From Thermodesulfovibrionia bacterium (GTDB lineage Bacteria > Nitrospirota > Thermodesulfovibrionia > UBA6902): a stretch of DNA of 7,203 nt. Shown one piece after another: positions 1-5,523 of this stretch; position 1 is the first letter of the stretch; each line of letters opens with the position of its first letter. The notes beneath the pieces are model-generated. The model ran no database searches. It saw nothing but the letters and a program-made list of their open reading frames with translations, and was not told the origin of the DNA. The translations under genes were made by a program, and so were the position numbers. Where the stretch lies: assembly GCA_947258735.1 (NCBI GenBank), contig CAMYJJ010000148.1:1-7203 (forward strand), in the 5' to 3' direction.

Positions 1-176
1 GTCCTGTCCTTTATTGAACCGCATGGATTGAACCTTTCAAGTTTAAGATAAATTTGATAGTCGTCCTTTGGGTTGATTTTTCCGTTCACCGCAAGCAGAG
101 GCGTAGGATTATCAGGATCACTGATTAAATCAACCAGGTTTTCATATACTCGTAATTTATTGTTTGTCTTTTTGAT
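1..176 (-). CDS. Cysteine synthase-like PLP enzyme, N-terminal part (runs off left edge)
   Basis: About 58 N-terminal residues of a fold-type II PLP enzyme of the cysteine synthase / cystathionine beta-synthase family, which makes or rearranges sulfur amino acids in the cytoplasm. The visible protein contains the substrate-side NPTPLL motif (about residues 25-30) and then YLKLERFNPCGSIKDR, whose Lys in GSIKD is the expected Schiff-base lysine for PLP. The rest of the enzyme lies beyond position 1. The reading frame is closed upstream by a TAA at 182-180 and has no ATG, GTG or TTG before the conserved part. The only well-placed start is ATC at 176-174, seven bases after a strong GGAGGG at about 189-184; this would give a start of M/I-KKTNNKLRVYENL. 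A substitution from ATG or a sequencing error is the alternative. It is divergent from the ACT/DUF711 pair. The family call is firm; exact substrate is not determined. Confidence 0.8.
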   Translation of the reverse strand, partial: MKKTNNKLRVYENLVDLISDPDNPTPLLAVNGKINPKDDYQIYLKLERFNPCGSIKDR

Positions 177-240
177 GGTTTATCCCTCCGATGTACTTAT
201 TATATGATATTCCGCCGTATTATACTGATTCGTCAAACTG

Positions 241-320
241 ATAACGACGAATATCGAATGTCAAAGTCTTTTTTCACTTCTATATTCGCTATTCGTAATT
301 CGTTATTCGATATTCTCCTT
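241..320. repeat. Dispersed palindromic repeat, copy 1
   Basis: AT-rich intergenic repeat built from variants of the word CGAATATCGAAT. GAATATCGAAT at 249-259 is exactly inverted as ATTCGATATTC at 305-315, so the stretch can fold on itself. Two 11-base words, at 286-296 and 298-308, recur in opposite orientation in the repeat near 2814-2829. CGAATATCGAATGTCA at 248-263 matches 14 of 16 bases at 4326-4341. An open frame across it (204-401) has the peptide flavour typical of translated repeats (FAIRNSLFDI) and is not believed to be a gene. Confidence 0.6.
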
Positions 321-343
321 TTAGCATTCATCCAATTCCTTCT

Positions 344-386
344 CAGATCATGTAAAATATCGACAGTTATGACATGCTGTGATCTG
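344..386. promoter_or_regulatory. Inverted repeat in leader of ACT/DUF711 operon
   Basis: CAGATCA at 344-350 is exactly inverted as TGATCTG at 380-386, with 29 bases between, ending a few bases before the ribosome site of the ACT gene (AAAGGA at about 389-394). It could be an operator for a dimeric regulator or a leader hairpin that affects ribosome access. A 7-base match over this distance can arise by chance, so the call is tentative. No convincing -35/-10 pair was found around it. Confidence 0.25.
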
Positions 387-400
387 TTAAAGGATATGTA

Positions 401-688
401 ATGGGAACGAATAAGAAAAACATTGTCGTTACGGTAATCGGTAAAGATGACATCGGAATCGTTGCCAAAGTAGCCACTGCTCTGGCAGAAAACAGTATCA
501 ACATAATCGATATTAATCAGAAGATACTGGGAGATGAAATATTTGCCATGACTCTACTGGCCGACAGGGTAAAATCTGACCTTTCCCTGCCGGACATAAC
601 GGATAAGCTCAAAGCTTCAATCAAAGGCATGGCACTTGAAGTTACGGTTCAGGATACGGAAGTCTTTCAATACATGCATCGAGTATAG
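401..688 (+). CDS. ACT domain protein, UPF0237 family
   Basis: A 95-residue protein consisting of little more than one ACT domain, a small ligand-binding regulatory fold that usually binds amino acids and works as a dimer or higher oligomer. The N-terminus shows the first beta strand and turn, [19 protein letters not shown] (about residues 7-25), with the typical 'G.D..GI' loop where ACT domains bind ligands. The next strand is [12 protein letters not shown] (about 32-43). Length and sequence fit UPF0237. The ATG at 401 has AAAGGA 7-8 bases upstream. The stop codon lies eight bases before the DUF711 start, so the two are almost certainly one operon. This pairing is conserved across many bacteria and archaea, which suggests that this protein senses a metabolite for, or forms a complex with, its partner. 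The ligand is unknown. Confidence 0.9.
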   Translation: MGTNKKNIVVTVIGKDDIGIVAKVATALAENSINIIDINQKILGDEIFAMTLLADRVKSDLSLPDITDKLKASIKGMALEVTVQDTEVFQYMHRV

Positions 689-696
689 GACAGAAG

Positions 697-2061
697 ATGA
701 AATTTACCAGTGAAGAAATTCTTGAAACGATCGGCATGATCGCAGAAGATAAACTTGATATCAGAACGGTAACCCTTGGACTCTCTCTTCTTGATTGCTC
801 CGACCCTGATCCGGCAGCCTGTGCCCGTAAGGTCCGCGAAAAAATACTTACAAAGGCCGCGAACTTAAGTAAAGGAGCTGATTTTATCGCTGATGAATAC
901 GGGCTCCCCATTGTGAACAAAAGAATCAGCCTTACTCCCATCTCCCTGGTCGTTCCGACAGCAGATCCGTCCGCATTTATTGAGGTTGCACATGCTGTGG
1001 ACAGGGCAGCAGCTGAGATTGGTGTTGACTTCGTCGGTGGGTACACCGCCATGATTCAAAAAGGGGAAACATCAATTGATACAGCCCTGATTGAAGCCAT
1101 GCCGGAAGTCCTCGCAACAACCGACCGTTTTTGTGCCTCTGTTGTTCTCGCAACAACCAAAGCCGGAATAAATATGGACGGCTGCTACACGATGAGTCAG
1201 GTGATGAAAGATACTGCTGAGCGTACAGCCGGGAAAGATGGAATCGGCTGCGCAAAACTGGTGCTTTTTTGCAATCCTGTTGAAGACAATCCTTTCATGG
1301 CCGGAGGATACTATGGATCAGGAGAGAGCGAAAGTTCCATACTGGTCGGGGTAAGCGGCCCCGGAGCTGTCCGTCGTGCCCTTGAGAAACTCGGCCCTGA
1401 AGCTGACCTGGGAGAGGTTGCTGAGACAATTAAAAAGTCTGCCTTTAAGATTACCCGTGCCGGGGAACTGGTTGGCAAGAAGCTGGCCGCACATCTTGGT
1501 GTTGCCTTTGGCAATCTGGACCTTTCCCTTGCTCCCACACCTGCCGAAGGAGACTCTGTTGGTCAGATCCTGGAGACCATGGGGCTTGCCATGCCGGGTG
1601 CACCGGGCTCAACAGCGGCGCTGATGATGCTGAACGATGCCGTGAAAAAAGGCGGTCTTTTTGCCTCGTCATCGGTTGGCGGCCTTTCCGGTGCATTTAT
1701 ACCGGTCAGTGAAGATGCATCCATGATCAAGGCAGCAAAGGCAGGCGCAATCACCCTTGAAAAGCTTGAGGCAATGACGAGTGTATGCTCTGTGGGTCTT
1801 GATATGATAGCTGTTCCGGGTGATACGAGCACCGGGACCCTGGCTGCAATTATAGCCGATGAAATGGCCATTGGCTGTGCCAATAATAAAACAACTGCCG
1901 TGAGAATAATCCCTGCTCCCAATAAAAAGGTAGGGGAGTTTGTTCACTTTGGCGGACTCCTTGGCGAAGCCCCGATCATGCCGGTGAGCCGGGTATCGGC
2001 AGATACCTTTATAAAAAGAGGCGGCCGTATTCCTGCTCCCCTTCAATCGCTGAAGAACTAA
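697..2061 (+). CDS. DUF711 / UPF0210 'PFL family' protein
   Basis: A 454-residue cytoplasmic protein of the DUF711 (UPF0210) family, often annotated as 'PFL family' because its fold is reminiscent of pyruvate formate-lyase-type barrels; no reaction has been established to my knowledge. Family hallmarks visible here are [14 protein letters not shown] near residues 21-34, the [14 protein letters not shown] segment near 197-210, [14 protein letters not shown] near 217-230, and the C-terminal tail [14 protein letters not shown]. Length is normal and there is no signal peptide or membrane segment. The ATG at 697 sits 6 bases after AGGA, which overlaps the stop region of the ACT gene, pointing to translational coupling. 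Cysteines are present, but no glycyl-radical motif is evident. A metabolic enzyme controlled by the ACT partner is an inference. Confidence 0.92.
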   Translation: MKFTSEEILETIGMIAEDKLDIRTVTLGLSLLDCSDPDPAACARKVREKILTKAANLSKGADFIADEYGLPIVNKRISLTPISLVVPTADPSAFIEVAHAVDRAAAEIGVDFVGGYTAMIQKGETSIDTALIEAMPEVLATTDRFCASVVLATTKAGINMDGCYTMSQVMKDTAERTAGKDGIGCAKLVLFCNPVEDNPFMAGGYYGSGESESSILVGVSGPGAVRRALEKLGPEADLGEVAETIKKSAFKITRAGELVGKKLAAHLGVAFGNLDLSLAPTPAEGDSVGQILETMGLAMPGAPGSTAALMMLNDAVKKGGLFASSSVGGLSGAFIPVSEDASMIKAAKAGAITLEKLEAMTSVCSVGLDMIAVPGDTSTGTLAAIIADEMAIGCANNKTTAVRIIPAPNKKVGEFVHFGGLLGEAPIMPVSRVSADTFIKRGGRIPAPLQSLKN

Positions 2062-2075
2062 CTTAAGGATTCAAG

Positions 2076-2214
2076 GGGTCCAGGAGTCGAGGATTCGAGT
2101 GAAATGCTAAAGAACTATTAAGGGATTAAAGTTCTGGCGGAGATATAAAGGCTATGAGAAGCACTCATTAATTTGCTAGAAAATAATCACTTGAACCCTG
2201 GAATTCTGGAACCC
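2076..2214. repeat. Short element with imperfect inverted ends
   Basis: The left arm, 2076-2102, reads GGGTCCAGGAGTCGAGGATT and on to GAGTGA. It is mirrored by the right arm, 2187-2214, which begins TCACTTGAACCCTGG and ends GGAACCC. Aligning one arm with the reverse complement of the other gives roughly 22 matches in 28 with one gap. About 84 bases lie between the arms and carry no ORF. This is the layout of a small non-autonomous palindromic element or MITE-like unit. It fills most of the space between the DUF711 gene and the kinase, and its right end stops eight bases before the kinase ATG. No target-site duplication could be assigned with confidence. Confidence 0.5.
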
Positions 2215-2222
2215 TTTTTATT

Positions 2223-2720
2223 ATGAAATCAAACCTGACACTCATAGGAATGCCCGGTTCCGGCAAGAGCACTATTGGGGTAATACTTGCAAAAAACCTG
2301 GGGCTCGGCTTTATCGATACAGATGTGCTTATTCAGATTAACCGGCAAAAGCCGTTACAGCAGATCATGGATGAGCGTGACCACCTGTACTTACGGACAG
2401 TGGAAGAAGAAGAAATTCTGAAAATCAATATTACAAACCATGTGATAGCAACCGGAGGAAGTGTTGTGTACAGTGAAAAGGCAATGTCACATCTGCTTGA
2501 CATATCAAAAGTCATATTTCTTGAAGTTACTTTTGATGAAATTAAAAAAAGAATCCGTAATTTTGAAACAAGGGGTATAGCAAAATCAAAAAATCAGTCA
2601 TTCAGGGAACTCTTTGAAGAACGGCAGACCTTATATAAAAAGTATGCAGAAATTACCGTTAATTGCAGTGAATCAGACCAGGAAGAACTGGCTCTTCAGA
2701 TTGCGCGATTCATAACGTGA
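2223..2720 (+). CDS. Shikimate kinase family protein
   Basis: A 165-residue small-molecule kinase of the shikimate kinase fold, which would phosphorylate shikimate with ATP in aromatic amino acid synthesis. The Walker A loop GMPGSGKST is at residues 9-17. D32 and D34 (the DTD motif) match the magnesium- and shikimate-binding acids. R58, followed by E61, matches the substrate-binding arginine; R117 lies in the lid; and R134 in ERQTLY matches the last substrate arginine. Two departures are seen: the usual GGG at 78-80 is GGS (ATGGSVV), and the lid reads TRGIA rather than the common RPLL type. Length is normal. No clear ribosome site precedes the ATG, because the inverted-repeat element ends just upstream. 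A related but different kinase specificity is possible, so no gene symbol is given. Confidence 0.85.
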   Translation: MKSNLTLIGMPGSGKSTIGVILAKNLGLGFIDTDVLIQINRQKPLQQIMDERDHLYLRTVEEEEILKINITNHVIATGGSVVYSEKAMSHLLDISKVIFLEVTFDEIKKRIRNFETRGIAKSKNQSFRELFEERQTLYKKYAEITVNCSESDQEELALQIARFIT

Positions 2721-2745
2721 CCACTCGGGGCACATCTTTTTTTTT
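2717..2745 (+). terminator. Likely intrinsic terminator after the kinase gene
   Basis: GTGACC at 2717-2722 can pair with GGGGCAC at 2727-2733 (one A-G mismatch, loop about 4-5 bases). Three bases later comes a run of nine T's at 2737-2745. The stem overlaps the stop codon of the kinase gene. The T-run is convincing; the stem is short and imperfect. Confidence 0.4.
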
Positions 2746-2790
2746 CAGCTATAGGCGATCAGCTGTCGGCACAATAAAATAAATTATAAA

Positions 2791-2850
2791 TTAAGAATTA
2801 CGAAGAGGAAAAAGAATAACGAATAGCGATTTACGATATACGAAAGGTGA
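2791..2850. repeat. Dispersed palindromic repeat, copy 2
   Basis: AT-rich repeat of the same family as 241-320 but in opposite orientation. GAATAACGAAT at 2814-2824 and ACGAATAGCGA at 2819-2829 are exact reverse complements of 298-308 and 286-296. It carries no gene and lies between the kinase terminator and the stop of the 44-codon minus-strand ORF. Confidence 0.5.
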
Positions 2851-2879
2851 AAAGTTCATCACTTATCATTTGTGAAACG

Positions 2880-3014
2880 TCATTCATCAATCTCCTTTAA
2901 ATGCCTTGCCACCGGACCGGTTTCCCAAAGTCGCTTGCCGCTCCGCCGGATCAGCCGGGGCTGACATTCGACCTCCAGGGAGTTAATGTAAATCTCCTGC
3001 CGCTTTGTTGCCAT
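2880..3014 (-). CDS. Unassigned 44-residue small protein
   Basis: A short ORF below the usual size cut-off, beginning MATKRQEIYINSLEVECQPR and ending WETGPVARHLKEIDE. The ATG at 3014-3012 is preceded 8 bases upstream by AGGGA, a good ribosome site. The stretch is visibly richer in G and C than its AT-rich, repeat-filled flanks, and its codons favour G/C at third positions, as in a translated sequence. The protein is basic in its middle (about eight Arg/Lys between residues 20 and 40) and has no signal peptide or membrane segment. It is divergent from the lipoprotein gene. I do not recognise the family; it could be a genuine small protein, a DNA- or RNA-binding peptide, or the tail of a larger decayed gene. 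Confidence 0.45.
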   Translation of the reverse strand: MATKRQEIYINSLEVECQPRLIRRSGKRLWETGPVARHLKEIDE

Positions 3015-3107
3015 AAACAACATCCCTAAAGAATTTAAAAATGCTTACCGATGAAATGAATATCAGAAATAGTCATTTTATTGTGAGACAACAGAAGAGA
3101 GGAAAAC

Positions 3108-4166
3108 ATGAGATATGTTAAAGGAGTGGCAGTAATTATAGTTATGGCATTGTTGACGGTTGCCTGCAGCGGTGGAAGTGGTGGAGGGGGCACATCAGGG
3201 TCTAATCCAATCGTCGGTTCGAGCGGCACCTATTGTCTTGTTGGAATGAATGCAGACGCTCCCCTGGAGTTAATCATTGGCGACACCCAGGTACAGATGT
3301 CCTACGGAGGTCAGGTCTCAATGACGGCCACTCATCAGCTGATCAATGGCAGCTATCATTTTTCCGGCAACCTGTTTGTTCCTGGAATGCCGGCGCCGGG
3401 GTATCCAGTGGCAACAGGGAGTACCGGCGTTACTGTCGCATCTGATGGTCTGAGTCTGGTTTTTGACTGGCTAGAAGGGCAGGAATCCCAGTTTATATAT
3501 GGTGAGAGCGGGGCCTGTACCACCACTCCTTACAACATGAATTCAGACCTTCCACAATTTGTTGGTCAAACCCATGTTAATATTTCTGAACTAAATGAGA
3601 TATCGATGTTTCGTTCAGGGTATAGTCATGCGTATGATGACTCTGTAGAACGTTGCAGAAGTCTCAAGCACTACTATTCGCGGGGCCCAGGTCACACGAA
3701 CCTGGTTAATTTTTATGCTCCGGTGGATGTCAGAATTGTCATGTGGGAAGATAATCTGATTGGCAACCAGTTTATGCTGCAGCCGACAGATCCGGACTAC
3801 AAGGCGTTCACATTTAAAGTTTTTCATGTTGAATTAGATAGCAGCCTCAGCGTGGGTGATGTCGTTGCCGCCGGTGACATCATCGGCACTGATGCTATTT
3901 CTCATGGTGAAGCGACCTCGACAGATTTCGCCGTTTATGTGTATACGACAGTTGGTGGTCAGGACACCCAGAAGCTCATTTCCATTTTTGATCTCTATAC
4001 TGCGGATGTAATGACTACTGATTTTTCCGGCTTTCAAAGAAGTGATTTTATTTTTAGTGCGTCTTATCGCGATGCCAATCCATTTTCCTGTTCAGGTGAA
4101 TCGTTTAATCATAATGCATTCAGCTCACTCGATCCCCATGGTGATGCAAACTTTGTCAGTCTATAA
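3108..4166 (+). CDS. Lipoprotein with M23 peptidase-like C-terminal domain
   Basis: A 352-residue exported protein. Residues 1-20 form a lipoprotein signal: two positive charges, a hydrophobic core and a lipobox LTVAC with the lipidated Cys at 20. A Gly/Ser linker (21-40) and a beta-rich middle region (about 41-140) follow. From about residue 165 the sequence resembles the beta barrel of M23 (LytM-type) peptidases. GYSHAYDD gives H174-x3-D178, like the first zinc motif; FYAPVDVRIV (202-211) and FHVELDSSLSVGDVVAAGDIIGT (239-261) match the strand and 'GD.V..G..IG' turn. The terminal HxH motif is not seen (the equivalent stretch reads TDFAVYVYT), so peptidase activity is doubtful. The ribosome site AGAGAGG lies about 5-6 bases before the ATG. 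It stands alone, without an operon partner. Likely a periplasmic, membrane-anchored binding or scaffold protein; this role is inferred. Confidence 0.75.
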   Translation: MRYVKGVAVIIVMALLTVACSGGSGGGGTSGSNPIVGSSGTYCLVGMNADAPLELIIGDTQVQMSYGGQVSMTATHQLINGSYHFSGNLFVPGMPAPGYPVATGSTGVTVASDGLSLVFDWLEGQESQFIYGESGACTTTPYNMNSDLPQFVGQTHVNISELNEISMFRSGYSHAYDDSVERCRSLKHYYSRGPGHTNLVNFYAPVDVRIVMWEDNLIGNQFMLQPTDPDYKAFTFKVFHVELDSSLSVGDVVAAGDIIGTDAISHGEATSTDFAVYVYTTVGGQDTQKLISIFDLYTADVMTTDFSGFQRSDFIFSASYRDANPFSCSGESFNHNAFSSLDPHGDANFVSL

Positions 4167-4252
4167 CCCTCCGTTTTTGAATTCGTGAGTTAAAACGGTT
4201 GGATAATATGGTTGAATTGAGCTGAGTGGTGTCTTCACACTTTATCCTGGGA

Positions 4253-4311
4253 GTTGTGTCTACACCTTAAACTATTTAAGATGGATATGTCATTTTAAGT
4301 TGGGACACAAC
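4253..4311. repeat. Inverted repeat, possible mobile-element remnant
   Basis: GTTGTGTC at 4253-4260 is exactly inverted as GACACAAC at 4304-4311. Between them lies a smaller palindrome, CTTAAA at 4266-4271 and TTTAAG at 4275-4280. A related word, GTGTCTTCACAC, precedes it near 4229-4240. The layout resembles a pair of short terminal repeats around a tiny core, but no transposase is present and no target duplication was identified. Confidence 0.35.
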
Positions 4312-4321
4312 CACAAGGACA

Positions 4322-4376
4322 AAAACGAATGTCGAATGTCCAATATCCAATGTAGAATTCCGAAGTTCTGAGGTCT
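4322..4376. repeat. Dispersed repeat, copy 3 (partial)
   Basis: CGAATGTCGAATGTCC at 4326-4341 matches copy 1 at 248-263 in 14 of 16 bases, in the same orientation, and continues into CAATATCCAATGTAGAATTCC. The inverted half seen in copy 1 is not evident here, so this is a partial copy. It ends immediately before the cytochrome remnant. Confidence 0.45.
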
Positions 4377-4381
4377 GTCAT

Positions 4382-4663
4382 ATGATGAAAGGGATGCCTG
4401 CAGACAGGATTAAACCTTAAGTCATATACGGTCCGGACTGGGATGAGCATGAGCATTCACACATGGATGAGTACGGCTCCGATACTCTCAAGTCGGATTA
4501 CTTTATGAGCTCGGCCTTCTGTATAAGCTGTCACTCCGGACCCCAATCGTCTCACAAAAATTATGATACACACTACACTGCGTCCAGGAAGACATGCCAC
4601 AAATGCCACATGAACAACCACATATTTTCCATTGCCCTTCCATCAGGGTCACAGAAGGATTGA
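4382..4663 (+). pseudogene. Fragment of a multihaem cytochrome c, in-frame stop
   Basis: One continuous frame from ATG ATG at 4382 is broken by a TAA at 4418-4420 after 12 codons (MMKGMPADRIKP). It then continues VIYGPDWDEHEHSHMDEYG to the TGA at 4661-4663. Two haem-binding CxxCH motifs are encoded: CISCH at 4520-4534 and CHKCH at 4595-4609. Extra His residues such as HMNNH could serve as distal ligands. Such proteins carry electrons in the periplasm and need an export signal, but none is present here, and no proper ribosome site precedes the later ATG at 4463. The peptide before and after the stop reads like one protein interrupted by a nonsense change. It is best seen as the surviving internal or C-terminal piece of a larger cytochrome. 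A short functional dihaem peptide is much less likely. Confidence 0.6.
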
Positions 4664-4684
4664 TAAAATCAATTTAAACCATTC

Positions 4685-4709
4685 GCAGGGCAAGGCGTAA
4701 ACCCTGCCC
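4685..4709. repeat. GC-rich hairpin
   Basis: GCAGGG at 4685-4690 pairs with CCCTGC at 4702-4707; an alternative register pairs GGGCA at 4688-4692 with TGCCC at 4705-4709. No T-run follows on either strand, so it looks more like a dispersed palindrome than an intrinsic terminator. It stands out from the AT-rich sequence around it. Confidence 0.35.
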
Positions 4710-4815
4710 GCCATAATCCCCGCCGCTTTATTCTGCCTTTATGGAAACGCCTGAACAGGCACGTCTTGATGCACCTGGGATGAGGGTCAAACTTTCAATA
4801 TACATTAAAGAGAAA

Positions 4816-4941
4816 TCAGGGAAAGGTAGCATTGGTCACAGTAAAAAAACTAGAGCAACTCTTTGTGGGTGGTGACAGTCCTGCCCCGCCGCTACCGATG
4901 ACCAGCATAACACATATAAGCACCTCTTGAGGTTTTAGCAT
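4816..4941 (-). pseudogene. 5' stub of a decayed gene, possibly helix-turn-helix
   Basis: A 41-codon frame starting MLKPQEVLICVMLVIGSGGAG, with a very strong ribosome site (GAGGAGGAG at about 4960-4952) nine bases before the ATG at 4941. A GTG directly precedes the ATG in frame and is an alternative start. The opening residues resemble, from memory, small transcription-regulator-like proteins that begin MLKPQ(D/E)V and continue into a helix-turn-helix. After about residue 23 the match is lost. In the shifted frames further down (to about 4700) only scattered similarity to such a domain remains, interrupted by stops. The combination of a perfect start signal and a ruined body suggests a frameshifted, decaying gene. 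The family assignment is tentative; a real 41-residue peptide cannot be excluded. Confidence 0.35.
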
Positions 4942-5035
4942 CACGTTATATCTCCTCCTCTTTGATCACGTATTCTCACGTAATAAACTGGCCCCGTCCT
5001 GTCATGCAACTATTGAATTTAGTTACATTATAAAA

Positions 5036-5064
5036 TTGACAGAATTTTCTGCTTAATGTATTGG
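5036..5064 (+). promoter_or_regulatory. Possible sigma-70 promoter for the PilZ/MinD-like pair
   Basis: A perfect -35 box TTGACA at 5036-5041 is followed after 17 bases by TATTGG at 5059-5064, a weak -10 box. Transcription would begin near 5071, which favours the ATG at 5088 over the in-frame TTG at 5061 as the PilZ start. Confidence 0.35.
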
Positions 5065-5087
5065 TTCATTTGTCCGATATAAAACAT

Positions 5088-5519
5088 ATGAATGAGCAAA
5101 TCCGCGACAAAAGAAGGTCCAAACGGGTGAAGTGTATATACCCGGTTACGTTCAAGATATTCTCTCAAGGTTCGTCATCCAGGTCCATGAATGCTCTTTT
5201 CAAGAATATCTCGATAAACGGTGCAACTATCCAGTTCAATGACAAATATGGACTCATAGATCCAACAACTATTATTAATTCCCGTGTAAAAATCGAATTA
5301 AACATTTTCAGAAATGACAAGGTATTTCTTTTTGCAACGGTGCGATCACTAATAGAAGCTGATCAAAATAATGATTCCGCTTACTTGATCGGAGTTGAAT
5401 TTGAAAAGATGGAAAAGTGGCAGGAGGAACACATTAAGAAAATGGCCAATCTCAGAGACAAGGAGCACAATATGATGTGGAACCTCCTGGACCGCAACCA
5501 GGAGAACGTTCTTAATTAA
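5088..5519 (+). CDS. PilZ domain protein (c-di-GMP binding)
   Basis: A 143-residue cytoplasmic protein made of one PilZ domain plus a helical tail. PilZ domains bind the second messenger cyclic di-GMP and pass the signal to motility, secretion or surface-polymer systems. Both signature motifs are present: RxxxR (R9-RSK-R13) and NxSxxG (N40-I-S-I-N-G45), so ligand binding is likely. The beta-barrel ends around GVEFEKM (about 102-108). The remaining roughly 35 residues (KWQEEHIKKMANLRDKEHN and on) are charged and probably helical. An in-frame TTG at 5061 would add nine residues, but it falls inside the likely promoter; the ATG at 5088 begins close to the RxxxR motif, as is usual. The ribosome site is weak. 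Four bases separate its stop from the MinD-like gene, so the two probably act together. Confidence 0.82.
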   Translation: MNEQIRDKRRSKRVKCIYPVTFKIFSQGSSSRSMNALFKNISINGATIQFNDKYGLIDPTTIINSRVKIELNIFRNDKVFLFATVRSLIEADQNNDSAYLIGVEFEKMEKWQEEHIKKMANLRDKEHNMMWNLLDRNQENVLN

Positions 5520-5523
5520 AATC

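Larger units (their letters stand above)
4167..5087. other. Gene-poor stretch with repeats and gene remnants
   Basis: No intact gene could be supported in this roughly 920-base gap. It contains, in order, a weak stem after the lipoprotein gene (CCGTTTT at 4171-4177 and AAAACGG at 4192-4198, no T-run), an 8-base inverted repeat, a dispersed repeat, a cytochrome c remnant, a GC-rich hairpin, a minus-strand gene stub and a possible promoter for the PilZ gene. The mixture of remnants from unrelated genes suggests a site of repeated insertion and decay. Confidence 0.6.

Noticed and set aside
204..401. 65-codon plus-strand ORF before the ACT gene
   Set aside because: It reads through the dispersed repeat, yields the peptide pattern typical of translated repeats and has no ribosome site.
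642..2046. Several long antisense and frame-shifted ORFs inside the ACT and DUF711 genes
   Set aside because: They are shadows of strongly conserved coding sequence on the plus strand and resemble no protein family.
3035..3229. 64-codon minus-strand ORF across the lipoprotein start
   Set aside because: It is antisense to the signal peptide and Gly-rich linker; its Pro-rich stretch is only the complement of the glycine codons.
4171..4198. Terminator after the lipoprotein gene
   Set aside because: The CCGTTTT/AAAACGG stem is AT-rich with a 14-base loop and no T-run, so an intrinsic terminator is not supported.
5061..5087. TTG at 5061 as the PilZ start
   Set aside because: It lies within the likely -10 region, lacks a ribosome site and adds residues not expected before the RxxxR motif; the ATG at 5088 is preferred.
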